In this document: piece by piece, positions 26,692-35,416 of the stretch | Layout of the letters: every line of letters begins with the position of its first letter | Numbering within the stretch: the stretch's first letter is position 1 | Source: JAGDMJ01 sp963809695 | Lineage (GTDB): Bacteria; Bacteroidota; Ignavibacteria; UBA10030; UBA6906 | Reading direction: 5' to 3' | Assembly (NCBI GenBank): GCA_963809695.1 | Contig: CAWEKI010000007.1 | Coordinates: forward strand, 248,001-312,000 | DNA length: 64,000 nt | The notes under the pieces: generated by a model | What the model saw: the letters and a program-made list of their open reading frames with translations, nothing else | Databases searched by the model: none | What the model was told of the DNA's origin: nothing | Made by a program: the position numbers and the translations under genes

Positions 26692-27825
26692 TCAATGAAG
26701 AAACGCCTTGTGCGCCGCCGCAACGCCATCACCGTGATCAAACTGATAACCCACCGCAGCCAGCGCACGCTCCAATCCTGCCATACACGCGATCATATCC
26801 AGCTCATCGTAATACCCGAGATGCGAGATCCGGAAGATCTTTCCCGCATACTCTCCCTGGCCGCCGGCAACGGTCACGCCGTTATCCGTTTTGAGCGCGC
26901 GGTTGAGGTCTGCCCACACCACTCCCCCGGGAACATACACCGCCGTGACGGAAGCCGTCGGCGCCCGGGAAAAAAGGCGGAGGCCCACCGCTTGGATTCC
27001 TGCCCGCAGACCGGAGGCCAGCCGCTCATGACGTTTCCAGATCAGTTCAATCCCTTCCTCCGTGATCATGTTCAGCGCCTCATCCGCTCCGATGATGAGC
27101 GAGATTGCCGGGGTCCACGGCGTATCATCCCCCGCATACGACTTCAGAGCCCGCCGAAGGTCGAGATAGAATCGCGGCATGGTGGACCGCTCCGCCGCCT
27201 CGATGGCCCGGGCGCTGAGTGCAACAAAAGCCAGCCCGGGGGGGATCATGAGCCCCTTTTGCGATCCGGCGACACACACGTCGATCCCCCACTCGTCGAA
27301 CCGCATTTCCTGGGCCCCGAGGGAACTGATAGCGTCGACGCACACCAGTGCGGTCGACTGTTCGCGGACGAGGCGGGCCATCGCCCTGAGGTCGGTGAGG
27401 GTGCCGGTGGACGTCTCGCTCTGTGTCAGGTAGACCGCTTTCGCTTCGGGATGGCTTCGCAGTGCTTCCCTGAGCTGCTCTTCCCGGAGCGCTTCTCCCC
27501 AGGGCACGCGGATCTCCACGGCGTTCATCCCGAAGACGCGCGGCATTTGAACCCATCGTTCGCCGAATTTCCCGCCATTGACGGCGATGATTGTATCACC
27601 GGGGGAGAACAGGCTTACAAACGTGGATTCCATTCCTCCCGTCCCGGAACAGGTAAGGGTGATCACCGGCTGGAAGGTCTGAAAGAGGTAGCGAAGATTC
27701 TTATTGACGCGGGCCATGACGGCCCGGAATTCCGGGCTGCGGTGGTGGATCAACGGCTCCGCCATCCTGAGCATGACGTGGTCCGGCACCGGGGTGGGGC
27801 CGGGAGTGAAGAGGCGCTTTTTCAT
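26692..27825 (-). CDS. Class V aminotransferase (alanine-glyoxylate / serine-pyruvate type, possible phosphoserine aminotransferase)
   Basis: PLP-dependent fold-type I aminotransferase, 377 residues. Family marks: the N-terminal TPGPTPVP, CSGTGGMEST (PLP phosphate), TQSETSTGTL, VDAISSLGA with the PLP-contacting Asp, and Lys190 in AGSQKGLMIPPG as Schiff-base lysine. These are typical of alanine-glyoxylate/serine-pyruvate aminotransferases. Because serA follows 39 bases downstream and no serC-like gene is seen, it may act as the phosphoserine aminotransferase; that is inference from context. It starts 21 bases after engB on the same strand, so it is probably at the end of the ribosomal-protein transcript. 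Confidence 0.88.
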   Translation of the reverse strand: MKKRLFTPGPTPVPDHVMLRMAEPLIHHRSPEFRAVMARVNKNLRYLFQTFQPVITLTCSGTGGMESTFVSLFSPGDTIIAVNGGKFGERWVQMPRVFGMNAVEIRVPWGEALREEQLREALRSHPEAKAVYLTQSETSTGTLTDLRAMARLVREQSTALVCVDAISSLGAQEMRFDEWGIDVCVAGSQKGLMIPPGLAFVALSARAIEAAERSTMPRFYLDLRRALKSYAGDDTPWTPAISLIIGADEALNMITEEGIELIWKRHERLASGLRAGIQAVGLRLFSRAPTASVTAVYVPGGVVWADLNRALKTDNGVTVAGGQGEYAGKIFRISHLGYYDELDMIACMAGLERALAAVGYQFDHGDGVAAAHKAFLH

Positions 27826-27846
27826 GTTCGGGGCACGATGGCCGCG

Positions 27847-28470
27847 TCAGGCAGCCGGGTTTCCGCTCTTCTGCGTAATCTCCGGACAGGTATGCCGGGC
27901 GATGGCTTGAAGGACCTCGACCTTCCCGAGACCGGTAATGGAGGAAAACGGAACCACCCCCCGGCAGTGCGCATATCTGCCGAAGGTTTCCCGGGCAGAT
28001 TCCAGAAACCTGGGCATCTTGCTTGCGGGAAGTTTGTCTGCCTTCGTGAGAGCGATGAGAAAAGGGATGGAATAGTAGTCCAGCCAGCCGACCATCATCA
28101 GGTCGAGCTCGGTGGGTTCGTGCCGTGCATCCACGAGTTGCACCACCATGGCAAGCTGGCCGCGCATCTTGAGATATTGCTCGATCAGTTTCCCCCAGCT
28201 TGAGCGGATCTGGGCCGGGAGTTTGGCATAACCATATCCCGGAAGATCGACGAAATAGAACTGCTTGTTGACGAGATAGTAGTTGAGCTCGCGGGTCTTG
28301 CCCGGCTCCGCGCTGGTGCGGGCAAGCGACTTGCGGCTGCACAGCCGGTTGATGAGTGAAGATTTTCCGACATTCGAGCGTCCGAGGAAGGCTATCTCTT
28401 TCATGCCATCTTTCGGAAGCTGCCGAAGGTTCGCCACACCAAGGACGAATTCTGCTGTCGTAATTCTCAT
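27847..28470 (-). CDS. engB: Ribosome biogenesis GTPase EngB/YihA/YsxC
   Basis: Essential TRAFAC GTPase that helps assemble the 50S subunit. 207 residues with all G motifs: G1 GRSNVGKSS (30-38), G3 DLPG (75-78, followed by YGYAKLP), G4 TKAD (142-145) and a G5-like PFSSITG. The length is typical. The ATG at 28470 has no clear Shine-Dalgarno site. It lies about 96 bases after rplQ, as the last translation-related gene of the superoperon; placing it there ties its expression to ribosome synthesis. Confidence 0.95.
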   Translation of the reverse strand: MRITTAEFVLGVANLRQLPKDGMKEIAFLGRSNVGKSSLINRLCSRKSLARTSAEPGKTRELNYYLVNKQFYFVDLPGYGYAKLPAQIRSSWGKLIEQYLKMRGQLAMVVQLVDARHEPTELDLMMVGWLDYYSIPFLIALTKADKLPASKMPRFLESARETFGRYAHCRGVVPFSSITGLGKVEVLQAIARHTCPEITQKSGNPAA

Positions 28471-28566
28471 ACGTTTGACTTCTGCAGAAGGAATGGCAAC
28501 ATCAGGACCACTTCGCTGCGGATTCCTCTCGTGAATTCAAAGTCAATGTCCCACCCAGTCCGGGAC

Positions 28567-29112
28567 TCAGGAGCCGGCCTCCGGAGCAGCCTCCTTGGCT
28601 TTCTCGGGCGTCTTCGCGGTTTCTCCACCCTTCTCCGCCTTCCCCTTCCTTCCGGCAGTTTTCTTGAACTTCTTCGGCTGCGAGCTCTTCTTCTTCTCCG
28701 GGGTTTTGTCCGCAGTGTCTCTACCGGTATTGAAATCCACCAGCTCGAGAACGGCCACTTCGGCTCCGTCACCTTTTCGCTGGCCGAGCTTCACGATGCG
28801 AGTGTAGCCCCCCGGGCGGGATCCTATCTTTTCCACGATCGTGGAAAACAGTTCGCCGATGACCTCACGGTCCTTGATCAGGCGGCCCACTTCCCGCCGC
28901 GCATGGACAGCAACGGCCGGGGCGTCCTTCTGTGCCATGGCATTCTTCGCGCGCGTGATGATCTTTTCAACAAGCATTCGCGTCTCTTTTGCCTTGGCAA
29001 CGGTGGTGGTGATGCGCTTGTGCCGCAGCAGCGATGTCGAGAGCGAGCGCAGAAGCGCGCTGCGGTGGCTGGCGGTGCGTTTGAGCTTACGGCCTGACTT
29101 GCGATGTCGCAT
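28567..29112 (-). CDS. rplQ: 50S ribosomal protein L17 with long basic C-terminal tail
   Basis: L17 of the large subunit, last gene of the alpha-type cluster. 181 residues against the usual 115-130. Residues 1-125 are the conserved protein (MRHRKSGRKLKRTASHRSAL, SLLRHKRITTT, and the C-terminal RIVKLGQRKGDGAEVAVLELVDF). The last 55 residues are a Lys/Glu/Ala/Pro-rich low-complexity tail (KKSSQPKKFKKTAGRKGKAE), likely disordered and RNA-binding. The gene follows rpoA by 36 bases. Confidence 0.97.
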   Translation of the reverse strand: MRHRKSGRKLKRTASHRSALLRSLSTSLLRHKRITTTVAKAKETRMLVEKIITRAKNAMAQKDAPAVAVHARREVGRLIKDREVIGELFSTIVEKIGSRPGGYTRIVKLGQRKGDGAEVAVLELVDFNTGRDTADKTPEKKKSSQPKKFKKTAGRKGKAEKGGETAKTPEKAKEAAPEAGS

Positions 29113-29148
29113 GATCGTTGTCCAGAGAAAACTGTGAAATGTTCGCGG

Positions 29149-30135
29149 CTATTCGCCGTCCTTGAGATACTTGCTCACATCCATGCCGAAGGTGAGTCCC
29201 TCCGCCTCAATGATCTCCGAAAGCTCTGCCAGGGATTTTCGACCGAAGTTACGGAACTTCAGCAACTCCGATTCGTCCCGCCTGACCAGGTCCGCAATGG
29301 TACGGATGTTCGCCGCGCGCAGGCAGTTATGCGAGCGCACGGAAAGTTCCAGCTCATCAACGGGGGTCTGGAGGACTTTACGGATGCGCGCGAACTCGGC
29401 GTCCTGCTCCGATTCCTCCTTCACCGTCTCCGGCTCCATGTCGAAGTTGATAAAGAGCTGGATATGGTCGCGCAGGATCTTTCCCGCATACGCCAGCGCG
29501 TCATCCGGCGTGATGGACCCGTCCGTGTCGATCTCGATGGTCAGCTTTTCATAGTCGGTCTGCTGTCCCACACGGGTAGTCTCGATAAAGTAGCGGACGT
29601 TCCTGATCGGCGTGAAGATCGAATCGATGGGGATCACCCCCAATGCCTGGTCGGGCGCCTTGTTCTCCTCGGCGACCACGAAGCCGATGCCGCGGCCGAT
29701 CCGGAGATCGAGCTCGAAATTGGCCTCCGGGTTAAGCGTCGCGATATGAAGCCCGGGGTTCAGGATCTCGATATCGGGCGACGCCTTCTGAATGTCCGCG
29801 GCCGTGAAGTCCATGGGCCCTTTCAGCGGAACCACCACCCTGTTGGTCTTCTTGTTCACGAGTTTCATCCGCACCTGCTTCAGGTTCAGCACCATATCGG
29901 GGACGTCTTCGACGACCCCCGGGATGGTGGAGAACTCATGCTGCACGCCGTCCACTTTGAAGGCGGTGATGGCATAGCCCGGCAGCGACGAAAGCAGAAC
30001 GCGCCGCATGGCGTTGCCAATAGTGACCCCGAATCCCTTCTCCAGCGGCTGCACGATGAACCTGCCGAACGTGCTGGAGTAGCTCGCATCGTCGAGCTGG
30101 ATTTTCTCCGGCATCTGAATAGTCCCTGTTGTCAT
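29149..30135 (-). CDS. rpoA: RNA polymerase alpha subunit
   Basis: Alpha subunit that nucleates RNA polymerase assembly and contacts promoter UP elements and activators. 328 residues: N-terminal dimerisation domain (SYSSTFGRFIVQPLEKGFGVTIGN...GYAITAFKVDGVQHEFSTI), acidic linker (about 230-245) and a C-terminal domain with helix-hairpin-helix (VRSHNCLRAANIRTIADLVRRDE, LLKFRNFGRKSLAEL). GAGGAG lies directly before ATG 30135. It is 14 bases after rpsD, in the usual alpha-operon order. Confidence 0.98.
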   Translation of the reverse strand: MTTGTIQMPEKIQLDDASYSSTFGRFIVQPLEKGFGVTIGNAMRRVLLSSLPGYAITAFKVDGVQHEFSTIPGVVEDVPDMVLNLKQVRMKLVNKKTNRVVVPLKGPMDFTAADIQKASPDIEILNPGLHIATLNPEANFELDLRIGRGIGFVVAEENKAPDQALGVIPIDSIFTPIRNVRYFIETTRVGQQTDYEKLTIEIDTDGSITPDDALAYAGKILRDHIQLFINFDMEPETVKEESEQDAEFARIRKVLQTPVDELELSVRSHNCLRAANIRTIADLVRRDESELLKFRNFGRKSLAELSEIIEAEGLTFGMDVSKYLKDGE

Positions 30136-30149
30136 GTCTCCTCACTCTC

Positions 30150-30779
30150 CTACTTGGAATAAAGTTCGACCACCAGCTGTTCGTCTGCGTTCAACGGAAT
30201 GTCCGCGCGTGCCGGGACGTCGAGGAAGGTGCCCACCATCGCTGCCTTGTCCAGGCTTAGCCACGGAAGCATTCCCGTGTCCTTCATTCTCTTCATGGAC
30301 GAATGGAGGATTTCCAGCTTCTTGCTCTTCTCGCGGACCTGAATGGTATCCCCCGGCTTCAGCAGATACGAGGGAATATCCACCGGTTTGTTGTTCACCA
30401 TAAAATGCCCGTGCGTGATCAGCTGCCGCGCGGTCTTCCGGGAGGGCGCAAGGCCGAGACGGTACACCACGTTGTCGAGGCGCCGCTCGAGCAGTTTGAC
30501 CAGCGTTTCGCCGGTGCGGCCGGTCTGCTTCAGGGCCTTTTCGAAGTAGTTATGGAACTGTGTTTCCATCAGGCCATACATGCGGCGGATCTTCTGCTTC
30601 TCGCGTAGCTGCACGCCGTACTCCGAGATCTTCGCGCGCCGCGTCTGGCCGTGCTGTCCCGGCGGAAACGCTCTGCGTTCGACCGGGCATTTTTCCGTAA
30701 AACACTTGGTGCCTTTCAGGAACAGCTTCTGCCGTTCCCGCCGGCACAAACGACAACTTGGTGCAGTGTACCTTGCCAT
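30150..30779 (-). CDS. rpsD: 30S ribosomal protein S4, zinc-binding type
   Basis: Primary 16S rRNA-binding protein and early assembly factor. 209 residues. The N-terminus keeps four cysteines (Cys9, Cys12, Cys26, Cys31), marking the zinc-containing form. The S4 RNA-binding domain follows (RRLDNVVYRLGLAPSRKTARQLITHGH). In many bacteria S4 represses its own operon; no S4 target structure was identified. Gene order rpsM-rpsK-rpsD-rpoA-rplQ is standard. Confidence 0.98.
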   Translation of the reverse strand: MARYTAPSCRLCRRERQKLFLKGTKCFTEKCPVERRAFPPGQHGQTRRAKISEYGVQLREKQKIRRMYGLMETQFHNYFEKALKQTGRTGETLVKLLERRLDNVVYRLGLAPSRKTARQLITHGHFMVNNKPVDIPSYLLKPGDTIQVREKSKKLEILHSSMKRMKDTGMLPWLSLDKAAMVGTFLDVPARADIPLNADEQLVVELYSK

Positions 30780-30797
30780 GAATGTTTTGTCCTTGTT

Positions 30798-31211
30798 TTA
30801 TACTCTTCGTCTCTTCGGGGGACGGCATCCATTGTGCGGAATCGGCGTCGCATCCCGGATGCTGCTGATCTCCAGCCCCGCGACCTGCAGCGCACGGATG
30901 GCGGCTTCCCGGCCCGAGCCGGGGCCTTTCACAAACACTTCCACTTTCCTCAGCCCGAGATCGTGCGCCGTCTTGGCCGCCGCTTCTGCGGAGACCTGCG
31001 CGGCGAACGGCGTGTTCTTTCTCGAACCCTTGAAGCCGTTCTTCCCGGCGGACGACCAGCTGATGGTATTGCCGTACACGTCGGTGATCGTCACGATGAC
31101 GTTGTTGAACGTGGCCTTGACAAAGGCCTTTCCGCTGACGTCGACCTGGATCTTCTTTCTCTTCTTTGCCGGTTCTGGTGCTCCGCCGGCCTGCGGGGTG
31201 GTTTTTGCCAC
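30798..31211 (-). CDS. rpsK: 30S ribosomal protein S11
   Basis: Platform protein of the small subunit near the E site and Shine-Dalgarno helix. About 137 residues; the core is clear (VKATFNNVIVTITD, GNTISWSSAGKNGFKGSRKNTPFAAQ and the C-terminal DATPIPHNGCRPPKRRRV). The start is placed at GTG 31211, because GGAGG lies 5 bases before it and the protein then begins MAKTT; another in-frame GTG at 31223 lies within the Shine-Dalgarno region. The N-terminus is somewhat Ala/Pro/Lys-rich. Confidence 0.96.
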   Translation of the reverse strand: MAKTTPQAGGAPEPAKKRKKIQVDVSGKAFVKATFNNVIVTITDVYGNTISWSSAGKNGFKGSRKNTPFAAQVSAEAAAKTAHDLGLRKVEVFVKGPGSGREAAIRALQVAGLEISSIRDATPIPHNGCRPPKRRRV

Positions 31212-31256
31212 TGCATCCTCCACAAATAAACGATTGGGGTACTGCGCCGCGACTTC

Positions 31257-31640
31257 TTAGGTCTTCGCGGCGACCTTCTTCTTTCCGGCGACCGTCTTGC
31301 GGCGCCCTTTCCTGGTGCGCGCGTTCGTCCGCGTGCGCTGTCCGCGCACCGGAAGTCCCCGGCGATGCCGGATTCCGCGATAACACCCGATGTCCATCAA
31401 ACGCTTGATGTTCATCTGTGTTTCGCTTCTGAGCGCGCCTTCCACTTTGTAGTCGGCGGTGATGATGCTGCGGACCTTCGCGACTTCCTCGTCGTTCAGA
31501 TCGCCGATCTTCTTGTCGAACGAGATCCCCGCCTTCTGCAAGATGCTCCGTGCCGACGTCCGCCCGATCCCGAAGATGTAGGTCAGGCCGATCTCGGAGC
31601 GCTTCTTTTTCGGTAGATCAATTCCAGCAATGCGAGCCAA
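31257..31640 (-). CDS. rpsM: 30S ribosomal protein S13
   Basis: Head protein of the small subunit that contacts the P-site tRNA and 50S bridges. 127 residues: MARIAGIDLPKKKRSEIGLTYIFGIGR, the helix-two-turn-helix region, GCYRGIRHRRGLPVRGQRTRTNARTRKG near residues 86-113, and a Lys-rich tail. It opens the alpha-type cluster immediately after rpmJ. Confidence 0.98.
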   Translation of the reverse strand: MARIAGIDLPKKKRSEIGLTYIFGIGRTSARSILQKAGISFDKKIGDLNDEEVAKVRSIITADYKVEGALRSETQMNIKRLMDIGCYRGIRHRRGLPVRGQRTRTNARTRKGRRKTVAGKKKVAAKT

Positions 31641-31656
31641 ACTGCCTCCTTCGTGC

Positions 31657-31770
31657 TTAACCTTGACGCTGTTTATGCTTGGGGTTTTTGCAGATCACCC
31701 GGACGACCCCTTTTCTCCGGATAATTTTGCAGTTAATGCAAATCTTCTTGACCGATGATCGTACTTTCAT
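31657..31770 (-). CDS. rpmJ: 50S ribosomal protein L36, zinc-ribbon type
   Basis: A 37-residue protein read from ATG 31770 (MKVRSSVKKICINCKIIRRK...) to a TAA at 31657. Zinc ligands Cys11, Cys14, Cys27 and His32 are present, so this is the zinc-dependent C+ form. It sits between infA and rpsM as in most bacteria. Confidence 0.97.
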   Translation of the reverse strand: MKVRSSVKKICINCKIIRRKGVVRVICKNPKHKQRQG

Positions 31771-31790
31771 GGTGTCACTTCCCTGAAGTT

Positions 31791-32009
31791 CTATTTATAC
31801 CGGTACGTGATCCTGCCCTTGGTCAGATCATACGGAGAAAGCTCCACCGTCACCTTGTCACCCACGAGGATCTTGATGAAATTCATCCGCATCTTTCCCG
31901 AAATATGGGCAAGCACGTTGTGGCCGTTGTCGAGACTGACTTTGAACATCGCATTCGGGAGCGTTTCGGTAATCACGCCGTCGACTTTAATGGGACCCTG
32001 TTTTGCCAT
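31791..32009 (-). CDS. infA: Translation initiation factor IF-1
   Basis: A single OB-fold factor that binds the 30S A site during initiation. 72 residues from MAKQGPIKVDGVITETLPNAMF to RITYRYK, with the conserved HISGKMRMNFIKILVGDKVTVELSPYDL region. ATG 32009 is chosen by family length; the frame is open upstream but not conserved. It lies between map and rpmJ. Confidence 0.97.
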   Translation of the reverse strand: MAKQGPIKVDGVITETLPNAMFKVSLDNGHNVLAHISGKMRMNFIKILVGDKVTVELSPYDLTKGRITYRYK

Positions 32010-32022
32010 ACGCGTCTCAGCC

Positions 32023-32793
32023 CTAGACTTGCCTGGTGAGGATCTCCGCTTCTCCTTTTCCCACGATGATGGTATGTTCAAAATGCGCCGACGGTTCCCC
32101 GTCGGTGGTTCTCACTGTCCAGCCGTCGTCTTCCATATGAACCCGGTACGAGCCTGCGTTGACCATCGGTTCGACGGCAAAGGCCATACCTTCTTGTAAC
32201 AACATCCCGGTTCCCGCGGTGCCGTAATTCGGGATCGGCGGCTCTTCGTGCAAATGACGGCCGATGCCGTGTCCCACAAGATCCCGAACCACCGAAAAGC
32301 CGGATCCTTCCACATGGCGTTGGACGGCCGAGGAGATGTCATGCAGCCGCATCCCTGCTCTTGCCTTCCCGATACCTGCGTAGAGCGCCTCCTCGGTCAC
32401 CTTCAGCAAACGCTCCTTCCCGGGGTCGATGGTTCCCACCGGAAAGGTCCTGGCCCCATCGCCGAAATACCCCCCCTTCTTGACGCCGACATCGATCGAG
32501 ACGATCTGCCCCTCCGCCAGGATTCTTCCGTCCGGAATACCATGAACGACTTCGTCGTCGATGGAGATGCAGAGCGTTCCGGGAAACAGATTCGTCTTGT
32601 CCTGCCCGTATCCTTTGAAGGCCGGGATGCCGTCCTGGGACTTGATATACTCTTCCGCCATCTGGTCCAGCTCTCGCGTCACCATACCCGGCCTGATATT
32701 GGATCCCACCAGCGCCAGGACTTCCGCCACGATGCGGCAACTCTCCCGCATCAATTCCACCTCCTGCCTGGATTTTAGGCCGACTTTCCCCAT
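32023..32793 (-). CDS. map: Methionine aminopeptidase, type I
   Basis: Removes the N-terminal Met from nascent proteins. 256 residues with the pita-bread fold and metal-site regions: IVSIDVGVKKGGYFGDGARTF (two Asp ligands), GHGIGRHLHEEPPIPNYG (His ligand) and the Glu ligands in VEPMV and HTIIV-adjacent segments. It lies 7 bases after secY and 13 bases before infA, a common position in the spc operon. Confidence 0.97.
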   Translation of the reverse strand: MGKVGLKSRQEVELMRESCRIVAEVLALVGSNIRPGMVTRELDQMAEEYIKSQDGIPAFKGYGQDKTNLFPGTLCISIDDEVVHGIPDGRILAEGQIVSIDVGVKKGGYFGDGARTFPVGTIDPGKERLLKVTEEALYAGIGKARAGMRLHDISSAVQRHVEGSGFSVVRDLVGHGIGRHLHEEPPIPNYGTAGTGMLLQEGMAFAVEPMVNAGSYRVHMEDDGWTVRTTDGEPSAHFEHTIIVGKGEAEILTRQV

Positions 32794-32800
32794 AAGCTTC

Positions 32801-34126
32801 TTAGCGGAGGCGCCCCTTCATCTTTCCCGACTTCATGAAGCCATCGTAATGGCGCATGAGAAGGTGCGATTCCACCTGCTGCAGCGTATCCAGGGCGACG
32901 CCCACCATGATGAGAAGGCTCGTGCCGCCGAAGAACTGCGCGAAGCTCGAAACCACTCCGAACCGGACCATGAAGGCCGGAAGGATCGCGATGATCGCGA
33001 GGAAGATCGAACCCGGCAGGGTGATCTTCGTCAGAATGTTGTCGATAAAGTCAGCCGTGTGCTTCCCCGGACGAATGCCCGGAATGAATCCTCCCTGCTT
33101 CTGCATGTTCTCCGAGACGTCCTTCGGATTGAATGCGATCGCCGTGTAAAAGTAGGTGAAGAACACGATCATCAAACCGTAAAAGAATGCATAGGTGAAC
33201 GACGTGTACTGAAAATAGCCGGAGAGGCTCTGCATGAACTCGCTCTCCGGGAAGAACGTCAGGATCGTGCTCGGGATGAACATGATCGACTGGGCGAAGA
33301 TGATCGGCATGACGCCCGCGGTGTTCACCCGCAGCGGGATGTACTGCGTGACGCCCCCGTAGACTTTCCGCCCCACAACGCGCTTTGCATACTGGACCGG
33401 GATCCGCCGGGTGCCTTGTGTGACCAGCACGACGCCGGCGATGATCGCGATCATCACCGCAACAATAATGAGACCGATGATCACGTTCTGATTCACGCGG
33501 AACTGGTCAACGATCGAATGCGGGAATCGCGCGATAATGCCGATGAAAATGATCAGGGAAATTCCGTTGCCGATCCCCCGTTCGGTGATCTGCTCGCCCA
33601 GCCACATCATGAACATCGTGCCAGCGGTCAGGAAGATCACCGTGCTTATCGTGAAGCCGATGCCCTGTACCACGAGCGGCACGATCGGCTGGCCCTCGAT
33701 GTTCATGCTCGTGAGCCGCACGCTCACGCCCCAGGCCTGCAGAGCCGCCACCACGACGGTGCCGTACCGCGTCAACTGCGTCAGCTTCTTGCGCCCTTCC
33801 TCCCCTTCCTTGGACAGCTTCTGGAAGTACGGGACCACGGCGCCCAGCAGTTGCAGGATGATCGAAGAACTGATGTAGGGCATGATGCCGAGGGCGAAGA
33901 CGGCGGCGTTCTTGAACGCGCCGCCGACAAACAGGTCATACAGGCCGAACAGCGTATTGGATGCCTGGCTCGCTTCGGCGCGCGCGAGCAGCGATGCATC
34001 GACACCCGGCAGCGTGACATGGGCACCGATGCGGACCACGATCAACAGTGCAGCGGTGAAGATGATCCGCGTACGGAGTTCCTGAATCTTGAAAACGTTA
34101 CGAAGACTATCGCCGAGCTTTGCCAT
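32801..34126 (-). CDS. secY: Protein translocase subunit SecY
   Basis: Channel subunit of the Sec translocon. 441 residues with about ten membrane helices; the plug and pore region IGAHVTLPGVDASLL, the conserved GTRRIPVQYAKRVVGRKVYGG cytoplasmic loop and PGIRPGKHTADFID are visible. Its start overlaps the rplO stop by one base (TAATG), implying translational coupling. Confidence 0.98.
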   Translation of the reverse strand: MAKLGDSLRNVFKIQELRTRIIFTAALLIVVRIGAHVTLPGVDASLLARAEASQASNTLFGLYDLFVGGAFKNAAVFALGIMPYISSSIILQLLGAVVPYFQKLSKEGEEGRKKLTQLTRYGTVVVAALQAWGVSVRLTSMNIEGQPIVPLVVQGIGFTISTVIFLTAGTMFMMWLGEQITERGIGNGISLIIFIGIIARFPHSIVDQFRVNQNVIIGLIIVAVMIAIIAGVVLVTQGTRRIPVQYAKRVVGRKVYGGVTQYIPLRVNTAGVMPIIFAQSIMFIPSTILTFFPESEFMQSLSGYFQYTSFTYAFFYGLMIVFFTYFYTAIAFNPKDVSENMQKQGGFIPGIRPGKHTADFIDNILTKITLPGSIFLAIIAILPAFMVRFGVVSSFAQFFGGTSLLIMVGVALDTLQQVESHLLMRHYDGFMKSGKMKGRLR

Positions 34127-34608
34127 TAGCGTTTAGAGGTTGAACTGATGGATTGAACCTTCCCCCCCACCGTTTCGATCTTCTGCACCGCCGATTTGCT
34201 GAATGCATGAGCGGACACTTCCAGCTTTGCCTTGAGATCGCCGTTGCCCAGCACCTTGACCGGCGCGTCGGCCTTCCTGACCACGCCCAGTTTCACCAGA
34301 ATCTCGGGGGTAATGATGCCGTCCTCGAGCCTGCCGTCGGCAGCGAGCTTCTCGAGCACCTCGACGTTCACCACCTGATATTCCACCTTGAACGGGCTGT
34401 GAAAACCCCGCTTGGGCAGGCGCCGTGCGAGAGGCATCTGCCCTCCCTCGAACCATGCGCGGTGCTTTGACCCGGAACGGGACCCGGCTCCTTTATGCCC
34501 CCGTGTCGATGTGCCGCCATGACCGGACCCTTGCCCGCGTCCGATGCGTTTCCGCTTCTTGCGTGAGCCGGGAGCCGGCGTCAGGTTGCTTAAAATATCG
34601 TGTGCCAT
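34126..34608 (-). CDS. rplO: 50S ribosomal protein L15
   Basis: Large-subunit assembly protein. 160 residues: the Gly/Arg/Lys-rich N-terminal arm (RKKRKRIGRGQGSGHGGTST, SRSGSKHRAWFEGGQMPLAR) and a globular C-terminal domain. The tail is slightly longer than usual and Ser/Lys-rich. It ends at the secY start with a one-base overlap. Confidence 0.97.
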   Translation of the reverse strand: MAHDILSNLTPAPGSRKKRKRIGRGQGSGHGGTSTRGHKGAGSRSGSKHRAWFEGGQMPLARRLPKRGFHSPFKVEYQVVNVEVLEKLAADGRLEDGIITPEILVKLGVVRKADAPVKVLGNGDLKAKLEVSAHAFSKSAVQKIETVGGKVQSISSTSKR

Positions 34609-34632
34609 TGTTCGCCTTCGTTGCTGAATCGA

Positions 34633-34818
34633 TTACTGAATTTCCTTCACGGTCACCAGATGGATCACCTTCCGGATCATTCCGCGGATCTGCGGGGTGT
34701 CTTCTTTGACGACGGAGTAGTTCGGACGGCCAAGCCCGAGGGCCTTGATGGTCCGCTTCTGGGGCTCGATCCTGTCGATGATGCTGTGCGTCTGGGTGAT
34801 CAAGAGTTTCTTTGCCAT
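34633..34818 (-). CDS. rpmD: 50S ribosomal protein L30
   Basis: 61-residue L30 of the bacterial short type (KKLLITQTHSIID, LGLGRPNYSVVKEDTPQIRGMIRKVIHLV). It lies between rpsE and rplO, as in other spc operons. Confidence 0.96.
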   Translation of the reverse strand: MAKKLLITQTHSIIDRIEPQKRTIKALGLGRPNYSVVKEDTPQIRGMIRKVIHLVTVKEIQ

Positions 34819-34853
34819 CGTGTACCGCTCGCTCTCTGCTGGTTGTGGATCGT

Positions 34854-35378
34854 TTACGGTGCCACCGGCGCGGGCTGCGTGCCGAACAGTTCATGCATTG
34901 TCACGCCTCTGCGCGACGCCATGGTCTTGGCATCCACAAGGCTGAGCAGGGCTGCCATCGTCGCCTTCACGGCGTTGTGGGGATTGGAAGACCCCATGGA
35001 TTTCGTCAGCACGTCGCGGACGCCCGCCGATTCCAGGACTGCGCGGACGCCGCCGCCGGCGATCAGGCCCGTTCCGGGAGACGCAGGCTTCAGCATGACC
35101 CGGCCGGCGCCGAATTTCCCGATCACCGGATGCGGGATCGTGCCGTTGACAATGGGGACAAACACCACATTCTTCTTGGCGTCGTCGACCCCCTTGGAGA
35201 TCGCATCCGCGACCTCGTTGGCCTTGCCCAGCCCGATGCCCACGTGCCCCTTGCCATCGCCCACCACGACGATCGCGTTGAAGCTGAACCGCCGTCCCCC
35301 CTTCACCACCTTGGCGACGCGGTTGATGTGCACCAGCTTGTCTTTCAGTTCGAGTTCGCTTGCCTTGATTCGTGCCAC
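34854..35378 (-). CDS. rpsE: 30S ribosomal protein S5
   Basis: Small-subunit protein needed for decoding fidelity and mRNA entry. 174 residues: ELKDKLVHINRVAKVVKGGRRFSF, IVVVGDGKGHVGIGLGKANEV and the C-terminal GSSNPHNAVKATMAALL. The start is placed at GTG 35378, where GAGG lies 8 bases upstream and the protein begins (M)ARIKASELELK; the longer frame would run into the tRNA-Gln gene. It begins 38 bases after the 3' end of tRNA-Gln, an unusual neighbour inside the spc operon. Confidence 0.97.
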   Translation of the reverse strand: MARIKASELELKDKLVHINRVAKVVKGGRRFSFNAIVVVGDGKGHVGIGLGKANEVADAISKGVDDAKKNVVFVPIVNGTIPHPVIGKFGAGRVMLKPASPGTGLIAGGGVRAVLESAGVRDVLTKSMGSSNPHNAVKATMAALLSLVDAKTMASRRGVTMHELFGTQPAPVAP

Positions 35379-35416
35379 TGTCGTTCCTCTCTGTAATGCC
35401 GTTGAACATCGCTCTG

